From assembly GCA_963783965.1 (NCBI GenBank), contig CAWAPQ010000001.1:124001-188000 (forward strand): a stretch of 64,000 bases of DNA. Reading direction: 5' to 3'. Made by a program: the position numbers and the translations under genes. A model generated the notes under the pieces. It did no database searches, had not been told where the DNA came from, and worked only from the letters and a program-made list of their open reading frames with translations. Origin of the DNA: Bog-473 sp963783965 (GTDB lineage: Bacteria > Actinomycetota > Acidimicrobiia > Acidimicrobiales > RAAP-2). Below, in pieces: positions 9,281 to 17,095 of the stretch (within the stretch, counting starts at the first letter, position 1; every line of letters starts with the position of its first letter).

Positions 9281-10894
9281 TCAGGCGATCCCCAGCCGTT
9301 CGAGCTGCTCGCCCGGCGCCTCGACCGACATCAGCGCCGCGCGCAGCAGTTCCACCATGTCGGACTCGACCGCCGCACCGACGAGGTTCCGGTCCTCCTC
9401 GGGATCCTCGTCGAGGTCATAGAGGAAGTGGGCGTCGACCGTGTTGCGTCCGACCCAGAACGGCAGCCGGTCACCCGGCTCGAAGGGCTGGCGGATGACG
9501 GGGACGTCCGACCCGGGCATGAAGTCGAGCCGGGCCCGCCGATCGGGCGGCGGCAGGCGGACCGCGTCCTCCAGGCCGTGGACGGGCATGGTCGACCAGC
9601 GGTTGGACCACATCGACAGGGGGAAGTTGTCCCCCGCCGATCCGCGGGCGTACTTGCGCCGGCCGTCGGTCACCTGCACCCAGTTCCCGTAGACACCTCC
9701 GATGGCCCAGTCGCGCACCTGCGCCGCGTCGCCTCGCACCAGCGGAGCCAGCGAGGCACCGTGCGAGACGTGACCGCGTGGCACACCGAACACGTCGGCC
9801 AGCGTGGCGTGGATGTCGACGTTCGTCGTCAGCGCCCCGCACGACGTCCCACCCGGAACCCCCGGCCAGTGCACCAGCAGAGGAATGTGACCGAGCGGCT
9901 CGTACTGCATGACCCCGGGCTTCCCCCAGATGTCCTTCTCCCCGAGATAGTGCCCATGGTCCGTGCACACCACCACCACCGTGCTGTCCCACAGTCCCCG
10001 CTCGTCAAGGACGCCGAACACCTCACCGACCCAATGGTCGATCATGCTCAGCTTGGCGCCGTAGTTGGCGCGGATCTGCCGGCCCTCCCGCTCGCTCAGG
10101 CGTCCCGCCGCCACCGCGCCGACGTCATAGGGCGGCCAGATGAGCAGCTCGCCGTTCCACCCGGCGTCATAACGACCGGCCCACGGTTCGGGTGTGTCGA
10201 ACGGCTCGTGGGGATCGAACTCGTCCACGAAGAGCAGGAACGGCGCGTCGTCCGGCGCGCCCTCACGCAGCCACGCCGCGGCGGTCCGCATCGTCTTGGG
10301 CCCCGGGTAGTCCGACTCCGCCCGGAAGAAGGTGCGGGAGCGGTCGTACGGACGATCCCCCGCCTCCGCCCAACCCAGGCGATCCCGCCAGAACCACCCG
10401 CCGCCCCGGGCCGGAAGCGCCGGCGTCCCGATGAAGCTCGGGTCCGGGTAGGTGCGCCAAGGGTCGCCCTCGTGGCCGCGCACATAATCCCAGGCGCTGA
10501 AGTCCGTGTGGTAGTTCTCGCCCCCGACCTCGAAGAGGTGCGGGTGATCCGAGACGAGCATGGTCGTGACCCCCGCCCGCCGCAGCTGCGCCGTGATCGG
10601 CTCCTCCCAGATCTCTATGGAGCCCCAGGGCCGCCAGAGGAAGTCGAGCGAACCGCACAAGATGTCGTGACGAGCCGGCATGCACGGCAGCGAACCGGTG
10701 ACATGGGACGTGAAACGGACCGCTCGCTCGCTGGCAAAGCGGTCGAGGTTGGGCGTGTCGAACTCGGTGCCGCCGTAGCTGCCGAGCATGTGCCGATTGA
10801 GGCTGTCGAGCAGCAAGACGACGACATTGCTGGGCCCACCGCCCGTTTCCGCATCGCCCGGCACCGGAGGTCTTGCATCGGGACGGTTCGCCAC
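9281..10894 (-). CDS. Type I (formylglycine) sulfatase family protein
   Basis: A 537-residue protein of the arylsulfatase/alkaline phosphatase superfamily. VVVLLLDSLN provides the first metal-binding Asp, and LPCMPARHDI holds the C-x-P-x-R signature (Cys about residue 71) that is converted to formylglycine. CTDHGHYLGEKDIWGK gives later metal and active-site residues. It would hydrolyse sulfate esters. No signal peptide is seen, so it may act in the cytoplasm or be exported another way. The start appears to be GTG. It lies 46 bp after the SCO6880 gene on the same strand, breaking the usual type IV secretion gene order. No formylglycine-generating enzyme is encoded in this window. Confidence 0.9.
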   Translation of the reverse strand: MANRPDARPPVPGDAETGGGPSNVVVLLLDSLNRHMLGSYGGTEFDTPNLDRFASERAVRFTSHVTGSLPCMPARHDILCGSLDFLWRPWGSIEIWEEPITAQLRRAGVTTMLVSDHPHLFEVGGENYHTDFSAWDYVRGHEGDPWRTYPDPSFIGTPALPARGGGWFWRDRLGWAEAGDRPYDRSRTFFRAESDYPGPKTMRTAAAWLREGAPDDAPFLLFVDEFDPHEPFDTPEPWAGRYDAGWNGELLIWPPYDVGAVAAGRLSEREGRQIRANYGAKLSMIDHWVGEVFGVLDERGLWDSTVVVVCTDHGHYLGEKDIWGKPGVMQYEPLGHIPLLVHWPGVPGGTSCGALTTNVDIHATLADVFGVPRGHVSHGASLAPLVRGDAAQVRDWAIGGVYGNWVQVTDGRRKYARGSAGDNFPLSMWSNRWSTMPVHGLEDAVRLPPPDRRARLDFMPGSDVPVIRQPFEPGDRLPFWVGRNTVDAHFLYDLDEDPEEDRNLVGAAVESDMVELLRAALMSVEAPGEQLERLGIA

Positions 10895-10917
10895 AGGGTC
10901 ATGGTAGAGGCCTCAAT

Positions 10918-10956
10918 GATCAGTGCAGCCCGCGACCGATCAGTGCAGCCCGCGAC
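10918..10956. repeat. Tandem 20-bp duplication over the SCO6880 stop codon
   Basis: The 19-bp block GATCAGTGCAGCCCGCGAC occurs at 10918-10936 and again at 10938-10956, one base apart. The second copy contains the last codons and stop of the SCO6880 gene, and the first repeats them just past the stop. It sits exactly at the boundary with the sulfatase gene. Confidence 0.9.
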
Positions 10957-12307
10957 AGAGAGGCAACGTGCAGGTGTAGGCCGAGGCCTGGTCGCCATAG
11001 AGGCGACGGAGGGCCAACCGGCTCTGCCCCGCCGCGTGCTGCACCACGTCGCACGCGGCCACCAGCTCCTCCTCGCTCGGGGCGGAGACAGTGACGTAGC
11101 CCGAATAACGGAACGAGGCGTGCCCCTCGGCCAGCTCGGCCTCGCGGCGAGCCAGGACCTCCGATTCGCGGGCATGCCGGGCCGTCGAGATGAAGCCACC
11201 GCGCCGGCGCAACTCGGTGTCGGCCAGGTCCGCCGTCCTTGATGCCTCGACCTTGCGCACGGCAGTGTCGGGACCCAGCGGCTCCATGACGACAGCCAGC
11301 GTCGAACGGGCCGAGCCGAGGAGGAGCGGCGCGAGGAAATCGCTGCGCACCTCAATGCGCGGCCACTCGGCCACCCAGAACGTGGCGTGGACCATGCCGT
11401 CCACCCGCACCAGGGACCACGTCTCCTGCATGGCCATCGGCCAGTGGTCCTGGGCGGGTGCGGTGCCGGCCGAGACCGCGTGCGGCTCGTAGGTACGGAG
11501 CAGTTGATGGGCCACGTCCTCCACCGACAGGACGGACTCGACCTGTACATCGGCGTCGGCCATCAGACGGACCAGCGATCCCATTTCGCGGGCCAAGGTC
11601 GCACACCCGACCTCGACCGACCGGGTCAACCGGACCTGCACGGCCAGGACGACATCGTGCGCGCAGGTGTGCGAGTCCATGTCGGTGAGGAGCGCGTCGT
11701 ACGAGGCGGTGCAGACCGAGGCCGCGTCGGATACCGCCTCCGCCGCGACGTACGAGCGCAACTCCTGCCCGTCGTCGGGGAAGGACGCCGCCACCCACTG
11801 CAACCGTTGGACCGGCGAGCCTTCGCGGGCCAGCGACGACAGCACGGAGGCCCACGCGCCCACCCGGCGGTCCTGCTCGTCGGCCCCGAGCAATGCGAAG
11901 CTGCCGCCGCGCAGTGACAACGCAGCCGTAAGCGTTCGCCCGGCACGGTCGTGGACGACACCCATGTCCTGCCAATCGGCGCGCAGGAGGCGCAGGCCGC
12001 GCAGAGCGCGCACGCCACCGGCACCAGTTCCCCCGAGGCGGCCCCTCCGCGCGCCCCAGCACACGACGACGGGCAGCCACTCGTCGCCGGTCCGGCCGGC
12101 CACGGGCACCGTCGCCAGCGCGCCGTAGATGACGAGGATCCCGACGGCAGCAGCCACGCCGAGCGCATTCGGCTCCCAGCGCAGCACGAGCACCCCGAAA
12201 ACGAGCCCGACCGCCACGGTCACGATCTGACCGGCCCGCCAGCCGGCCAGCGCGCTCCCGCGTTCGCGCGGCCCGAACCGGTAGCGCGTCCCCCGTTCGG
12301 CGCTCAC
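10940..12307 (-). CDS. SCO6880-family protein (PrgI-like membrane segment plus VirB4 N-terminal-like domain)
   Basis: This 455-residue protein matches the SCO6880 family found in actinobacterial type IV secretion clusters. A short basic N-terminus (RYRFGPRERG) leads into two hydrophobic segments (residues about 20-75), then a long soluble domain equivalent to the N-terminal half of VirB4. The window's VirB4 ATPase half is in the separate fused gene at 4020-6767. GTG 12307 overlaps the TGA of the upstream TrbL-like gene (GTGA), indicating translational coupling. A more upstream GTG at 12334 is possible. Its 3' end is tandemly duplicated. Confidence 0.87.
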   Translation of the reverse strand: MSAERGTRYRFGPRERGSALAGWRAGQIVTVAVGLVFGVLVLRWEPNALGVAAAVGILVIYGALATVPVAGRTGDEWLPVVVCWGARRGRLGGTGAGGVRALRGLRLLRADWQDMGVVHDRAGRTLTAALSLRGGSFALLGADEQDRRVGAWASVLSSLAREGSPVQRLQWVAASFPDDGQELRSYVAAEAVSDAASVCTASYDALLTDMDSHTCAHDVVLAVQVRLTRSVEVGCATLAREMGSLVRLMADADVQVESVLSVEDVAHQLLRTYEPHAVSAGTAPAQDHWPMAMQETWSLVRVDGMVHATFWVAEWPRIEVRSDFLAPLLLGSARSTLAVVMEPLGPDTAVRKVEASRTADLADTELRRRGGFISTARHARESEVLARREAELAEGHASFRYSGYVTVSAPSEEELVAACDVVQHAAGQSRLALRRLYGDQASAYTCTLPLCRGLH

Positions 12308-13833
12308 GCGTCGGGACCCTGACCCGCCGGCCACGCCGGGGGCAACGCCTTGAGGGACGGACCCCCGTCTTTACCCATATAGAAGCGCCGCTCGCCCGGC
12401 TTGTACCTCCTGATGAGACCGCAGCCCGGCGGGACGCTCTCCCACATCCAGACGTCCTCGGGCGTGGCCGGGCCGAGGAGCGCGCCCGTCCCGTAGCTCT
12501 CCCTGGCCCCCACCCGCTGGGCCGGGTCCGGCTCGAATCCGGTCGCCACTGCGGCCGGCTCATCGCCCTCGGTCGAGCTCGAAGCCCGACCGGCCCCGGC
12601 TCCCGACCCGGATTCCGATCCGGCCCCCGAACCCGACCGCGGCGCGTGCAGAAGCGGGATGGGTCCCCTGGGCCTGGGCTCGACATGCTGGCCGGCGAGC
12701 TCCTGCAGCAGTCGGGGGGCCTCGGGGTCACCCTGGGCGAGAGGGATACCCGTGTCCGTGTCCCCCGTGTCCCCGCCGGCCGCACCACCCCCACCCGCAC
12801 CACCCCCGCCCGCCGCGGCCCTCCGGGCCAGCAACCGTTGGTCGCCCAGCGCTCCCAAACCTTCGTGCAGCGCGTGGCTGGCCGCGGTCCTGGGCACCCC
12901 CCGCGTGACGGCGGCGGTCCCCCGCTCGCGTAACCCGTCGAGATGTGCCACCGCACCCGCCTCGACCGCCGGGATCATGCGCAGGACGGCAAAGGGCACG
13001 AACGTGGCCATCAGGAGGAGTGCGCCCCCGGCCAGCACCGACGAGAAGCCCGAGCCGTGCGACCCCGAGCCGGCGGTGCCCGAGGAGATGGCGCCGGCGG
13101 CCAGGCTGAGCGTGGCCACGATGACGAACTTCGAGATGATCAAGGCCGCCAACGTCTCGACCAGCCGTCGGCACCAGTGCGAGACCGCCGGCCACACGAG
13201 GGTCGCCAGCGCCAGGGGCAGGAAGAGCACGGCGACGTAGACGGCGGCGGCACGGATGAGCAGCTCGAGCCACAGCACGAACGCCGCCACGGCGATCAGC
13301 AGCGCAACCAGCAAGAGCACGAAGCTGGCGATGGTGGGATCGGCGGCGGCGGTCACCAGTCCGGAGGTCACGCCGGTGAGCAACGAGCTGACATCCGCGT
13401 TGGTGCCGCCCGCGACGGCATCACTCATGGCGTCGGTGGCCGACAAGCTCAAGACGACGATCTGGATCGCCACGACGGCCAACAACAGAGCCAACGGAAG
13501 CTGCAACAGGAACGTCTTGATCAATTGCCCCGGGTTCTGGCGGATGATCGCCTGCAGGGTCGACGCCAGGAGCATCGGGAGGATGACGACACCGGCCAGC
13601 GCCGTCATCTGGCCGTAGTGGGTCTTGAACCAGGTCGCCCCCACGTCGACGGTCGTCGTGGAGCTCAGCACGTCACCGATCTGGTCCAGCAGCCACTCGG
13701 CGCCGCTGGCCACCCATTGGCTGATGCCGCTGAGGACCGACTCGAAGCCCGAGGAGACCACGGAGCCGCCGATGCTGCCGGCCTGGCAGATCGGATTGAG
13801 CGCGTCGAGACCGGTGCAGCCGGCGGCCAGCAT
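12304..13833 (-). CDS. TrbL/VirB6-like polytopic conjugation membrane protein
   Basis: A 509-residue protein. Residues about 80-340 contain six or so membrane segments (for example LAGVVILPMLLAST and LLLVALLIAVAAFVLWLELL). The LWLELLIRAAAVYVAVLFLPLALA region is typical of actinobacterial TrbL/VirB6-like proteins of the inner-membrane channel. The C-terminal ~190 residues are a cytoplasmic tail rich in Gly, Ala and Ser, followed by a compact segment. It lies 21 bp downstream of the pilin-like gene and is coupled to SCO6880 by a 4-bp overlap, so the three form an operon. Confidence 0.87.
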   Translation of the reverse strand: MLAAGCTGLDALNPICQAGSIGGSVVSSGFESVLSGISQWVASGAEWLLDQIGDVLSSTTTVDVGATWFKTHYGQMTALAGVVILPMLLASTLQAIIRQNPGQLIKTFLLQLPLALLLAVVAIQIVVLSLSATDAMSDAVAGGTNADVSSLLTGVTSGLVTAAADPTIASFVLLLVALLIAVAAFVLWLELLIRAAAVYVAVLFLPLALATLVWPAVSHWCRRLVETLAALIISKFVIVATLSLAAGAISSGTAGSGSHGSGFSSVLAGGALLLMATFVPFAVLRMIPAVEAGAVAHLDGLRERGTAAVTRGVPRTAASHALHEGLGALGDQRLLARRAAAGGGGAGGGGAAGGDTGDTDTGIPLAQGDPEAPRLLQELAGQHVEPRPRGPIPLLHAPRSGSGAGSESGSGAGAGRASSSTEGDEPAAVATGFEPDPAQRVGARESYGTGALLGPATPEDVWMWESVPPGCGLIRRYKPGERRFYMGKDGGPSLKALPPAWPAGQGPDA

Positions 13834-13854
13834 GGGAACGGAGACCCGGGCGGA

Positions 13855-14148
13855 TCAGTGCAGGTTGGTCCCGGTGTGGAAGAAGAAGTTGACGATCGGC
13901 GGCGCGGCGCCGATGAGGAGCGCCGCCAGCCCCGACACCAGCACGGCGCGGCGCCCGACCATCGACTGCTGGAAGTTCTGGGAGTGGACGCCCAGGGCCC
14001 AGGCGGCGGCACCGATCAGAAGGCCGGCCAGGGCGGCGATCAACGCCCAGGCCCCCAAACCGTTCGTCAGGTCCTGCAGGGTCCCCCCGCCCGGGAGCGC
14101 GTTGACGCTCGGGTTGAGCGAGACATCGGCCAGGTGCAACACGACCAT
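13855..14148 (-). CDS. Small two-helix membrane protein, VirB2/TrbC pilin-like
   Basis: A 97-residue protein with two hydrophobic helices (residues about 32-55 and 69-92) joined by a short loop containing HSQNFQQSMVGRR. This is the arrangement of VirB2/TrbC-type pilins and of the small DUF6112-like proteins at the head of actinobacterial type IV secretion clusters. Strong GGAGGG precedes the ATG at 14148. It is the first gene of the minus-strand locus and probably the structural subunit. No clear signal peptide cleavage site is seen. Confidence 0.7.
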   Translation of the reverse strand: MVVLHLADVSLNPSVNALPGGGTLQDLTNGLGAWALIAALAGLLIGAAAWALGVHSQNFQQSMVGRRAVLVSGLAALLIGAAPPIVNFFFHTGTNLH

Positions 14149-14484
14149 GGGTGCCCTCCGTGATTGAGCGGCGGCGCCGGACTCTCCGGGACGTCGCTTG
14201 GCCGGAGAACGGTTGGTCGGACCACCGATGTCGCCTTGCTTCCTTTTTCCTTCCGTCCCTCCATCGCGTGAGCGACAACCGAAAGAAAGGTGGGCGACCT
14301 CACCCCGCCGCCGGGGGTTGCAGAAGGGCAGCTCAGGGCGCGGGCCGTCGTCGAGGTCGGGAGGAGACCGCAGGAAACGGCACGTCATGCGCCGAACAAT
14401 CGCCGGGGCTGTTCGCCCGACACACCCCAGCCCTGTCATATTGGGGGCGTGCCGCTCAGTGGGCCGGGCGAAGTCAATTTGAGC
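14149..14484. other. Divergent intergenic region between type IV-like locus and sensor kinase
   Basis: About 336 bp with no convincing gene. It must hold the promoter of the pilin-like operon (minus) and of the sensor kinase (plus). A polypyrimidine run near 14240-14258 and a CATATT hexamer at 14437-14442 are the only AT-richer spots. The latter lies 6 nt before an in-frame GTG (14449) that is a rival start for the kinase. Confidence 0.5.
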
Positions 14485-16185
14485 ATGACCCAGGCGATCA
14501 TCTTCGTTGTCGTCGCCGTTGCGGTCTGCGCCATCGTCGGTTTCGTGGCGGCCGCTCTCGGACGGCGTTCGGGGCGCCGGGCCATCTCGCAGCGCCTGGC
14601 CTCCCTCGGCACCCGGCTCGGCCTCGATCCGCCCGAGGACGAGTACAACGTCGAGACCTCCCTGGCCTACCTGGAGCAGGTCACCGGTGGCGCCGCCCAG
14701 GCGGTCACCGAGTCGAGCTCCGACGCCATCCGGCTGCGCCGCTCGCTCGACACGCTCACCCAGGGCGTCGTGCTGTGCGACGAGAACGGCACCGTCATTT
14801 ACCGCAACGGGCGCGCCAACGCGCTCATGGTCAGCCGCCACGGCGACGCCCTCGCCGCGCAGGCGGTGACCGACGTCCTCGAGGACGCCTGGCACGAGGG
14901 CTCGGCCGAGCGCACCCTCGATCTCTACGGCCCGCCCCGGCGCACGCTGCAGGTGCGCGCCCGCCAGATCGACGACGGGCGCCGGCCGCTGGGCGTCATC
15001 GCCCTCATTGAGGACGTCTCGGAGCGCCGCCGGCTCGAGGAGATCCGCCGCGACTTCGTGGCCAACGTCAGCCACGAGCTCAAGACGCCCATGGGCGCCC
15101 TGGGCCTCCTGGCCGAGACGCTCGTCTCCGAGCCCGATCCCGACGTGGCCCAGCGCCTGGCCGGCCGCATCCACAACGAGGCCTTCCGGGTCAGCCGCAT
15201 CATCGACGACCTCCTCGACCTCTCGCGCATCGAGTCCGAAGAGGCGCCGCCCCGCGAGCCCGTGCTGGTCAACCTCGTCATGGCCGATGCCATTGAGCGG
15301 GTGCGCGCCACGGCGGACCAGCGCGGCCTGGAGATCGTCCTCCACGAGCCCTCGCCCCCGGTGGCCGTCATGGGCGACCGCCGCCAGCTGGTCTCGGCCA
15401 TGCACGCCCTGCTGGAGAACGCCATCACGTACTCCTACGACAACTCCAAGGTCGTGGTGACCGGTGCCGTACACCACTTCAACCCCAACCTGAGCCACCC
15501 CTCCGTCGCGGGCGCTCAGGCCGGTACCGAGTCCGGTACCGAGGCCCGCACCGAAACGGACCCCGTCACCGGCGAGTACCCGGCCGTGTCCGCCGATTCG
15601 GGGGCACGCCCGGAGGCCGACGCCGCAGCGGGCGGCGAGAACGCGGCCGGCCAGGCTGCGGGCGTCGAGAACGCCGGCGGCGAGAACATCGAGACGGCCG
15701 GCGGGAAGAACGCCGGCACAGACGACGGCGCCTCGGTGGAGCCCGTCTTCACCCCCGAGATCCTCGACCAGTACGCACCGCTTGGTCAGAGCGCCCCCGG
15801 TGCCTCCGCCGCCACCGGGACCACGGCGCCCAGCATGCCCGTCCCCCCCGTGGTGACGGCCGAGGGTGACGCCGCCGGAACCGGTCCGGCCGACACCGGC
15901 GCGGCCGCCTCGCCCAATTGGCGCGTCGAGGAGCGGGACAACGTGCGGCTCTCGGTGCAGGATCACGGCGTCGGTATCCCGGCCCGCGACCTCGATCGCA
16001 TCTTCGAGCGCTTCTACCGCGTCGACCACGGGCGCAGCCGGGACACCGGCGGGACCGGGCTGGGCCTGTCCATCGTCCGCCACGTCGCCAACAACCACCA
16101 GGGCTGGGTCGACGTCGAGTCGCGCGAGGGCGAGGGCTCCACGTTCACCCTGGTCCTGCCGATACAGGCGGAGCGGGTGGCGTGA
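14485..16185 (+). CDS. senX3: SenX3-like sensor histidine kinase with a ~150-residue insertion in its ATPase domain
   Basis: This 566-residue kinase has one N-terminal membrane helix (about residues 3-25), a PAS-like region (about 85-180), the H box FVANVSHELKTP with His about 197, the N box LLENAITYSYDN (Asn about 312), and G boxes DHGVGIP (about 492) and GGTGLGLSIV. This is the SenX3/PhoR type that senses phosphate limitation. Residues about 330-482 are an acidic Ala/Gly/Glu/Thr-rich, low-complexity insertion between two strands of the HATPase domain, where relatives have a short hairpin. An alternative in-frame GTG start lies at 14449. The stop overlaps the regulator start (GTGA). Confidence 0.88.
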   Translation: MTQAIIFVVVAVAVCAIVGFVAAALGRRSGRRAISQRLASLGTRLGLDPPEDEYNVETSLAYLEQVTGGAAQAVTESSSDAIRLRRSLDTLTQGVVLCDENGTVIYRNGRANALMVSRHGDALAAQAVTDVLEDAWHEGSAERTLDLYGPPRRTLQVRARQIDDGRRPLGVIALIEDVSERRRLEEIRRDFVANVSHELKTPMGALGLLAETLVSEPDPDVAQRLAGRIHNEAFRVSRIIDDLLDLSRIESEEAPPREPVLVNLVMADAIERVRATADQRGLEIVLHEPSPPVAVMGDRRQLVSAMHALLENAITYSYDNSKVVVTGAVHHFNPNLSHPSVAGAQAGTESGTEARTETDPVTGEYPAVSADSGARPEADAAAGGENAAGQAAGVENAGGENIETAGGKNAGTDDGASVEPVFTPEILDQYAPLGQSAPGASAATGTTAPSMPVPPVVTAEGDAAGTGPADTGAAASPNWRVEERDNVRLSVQDHGVGIPARDLDRIFERFYRVDHGRSRDTGGTGLGLSIVRHVANNHQGWVDVESREGEGSTFTLVLPIQAERVA

Positions 16186-16958
16186 GCAAGACCGCGCCGG
16201 CCAAGACGACCAAGAAGACGGGTCGGTCGGCGGCGGGCGAGGGGCCGGTCAAGGTCCTGCTGGCCGAGGACGAGGAGTCCTTCATTGAAGCCCTGGTCAT
16301 CGGCCTGACCAACGAGGGCTTCCGGGTCACCGTTGCCCGTGACGGCAACGAGGCCCTGCAGCTCTTCGACGAGACGGTCCCCGACATCCTGCTGCTGGAC
16401 CTGATGCTGCCCAAGCTCTCGGGCATCGACGTCTGCCGGGCCATCCGCACCCGCTCGCAGGTGCCCATCATCATGGTCACGGCCAAGGGCACCGAGATCG
16501 ACACGGTGGTTGCGCTCGAGGTGGGGGCCGACGACTACGTCACCAAGCCCTACCGGCTCCGCGAGCTGGTGGCCCGCATGCGGGCCGTGCTCAGGCGGGC
16601 CCCGGGGGGCTCCGAGTCCGGTGACCTGGGCGGATCCATCGAATTCGGGAGCGACGGCATCTGGGAGTCCAACGGGATCAAGGTCGACTTCGACCAGCGC
16701 CGCGTCTTCGTGCGCGGCGAGGAGGTCCACCTGCGGCGCAAGGAATTCGAGCTGCTCCGCCTCCTGGTCGAGAACTCCGGGCGGGTCCTGACCCGTGACG
16801 TGCTCATCGACCGCGTGTGGGGCACCGACTACATCGGCGACACCAAGACGCTGGACGTGCACATCAAGCGGTTGCGCTCGCGGATCGAGGCCGACCCTTC
16901 AACCCCCGTGTTGATCACGACGGTCCGGGGCGTTGGCTACCGCTTCGCCGCCGCCTGA
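16182..16958 (+). CDS. regX3: RegX3-like OmpR-family response regulator
   Basis: A 258-residue regulator. The receiver domain (about residues 23-140) has LAEDEE, phospho-acceptor Asp about 73 in LLLDLMLPKLSG, and the TKPY Lys. A winged-helix OmpR-type DNA-binding domain follows (FELLRLLVENSGRVLTRDVL, TLDVHIKRLRSRIE, VRGVGYRF). About 22 Lys/Thr/Ala-rich residues precede the receiver, longer than usual. GTG at 16182 overlaps the kinase stop, so the two are translationally coupled. By family it would control phosphate-starvation genes. A pair of direct repeats resembling a Pho box lies just downstream. Confidence 0.92.
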   Translation: MSKTAPAKTTKKTGRSAAGEGPVKVLLAEDEESFIEALVIGLTNEGFRVTVARDGNEALQLFDETVPDILLLDLMLPKLSGIDVCRAIRTRSQVPIIMVTAKGTEIDTVVALEVGADDYVTKPYRLRELVARMRAVLRRAPGGSESGDLGGSIEFGSDGIWESNGIKVDFDQRRVFVRGEEVHLRRKEFELLRLLVENSGRVLTRDVLIDRVWGTDYIGDTKTLDVHIKRLRSRIEADPSTPVLITTVRGVGYRFAAA

Positions 16959-16968
16959 ATCACCCGTT

Positions 16969-16990
16969 GTTCGTCCGTTGTTCGTGCCTG
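16969..16990 (+). promoter_or_regulatory. Candidate Pho-box-like direct repeat
   Basis: Two adjacent 11-bp units, GTTCGTCCGTT and GTTCGTGCCTG, share GTTCGT at an 11-bp period, the geometry of actinobacterial PhoP boxes. They lie right after the regX3-like gene and about 105 bp before the CAP/repeat secreted protein gene. Confidence 0.3.
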
Positions 16991-17095
16991 AACGCCCCTC
17001 AATGCGCTGACCTGGACGGGTCCAATTGAGGTTGCTCAGGTAGAGAGCAACTGGAACACTCCCCCCGTCCGCCGACGGTTGAGGATGGTCCGATC

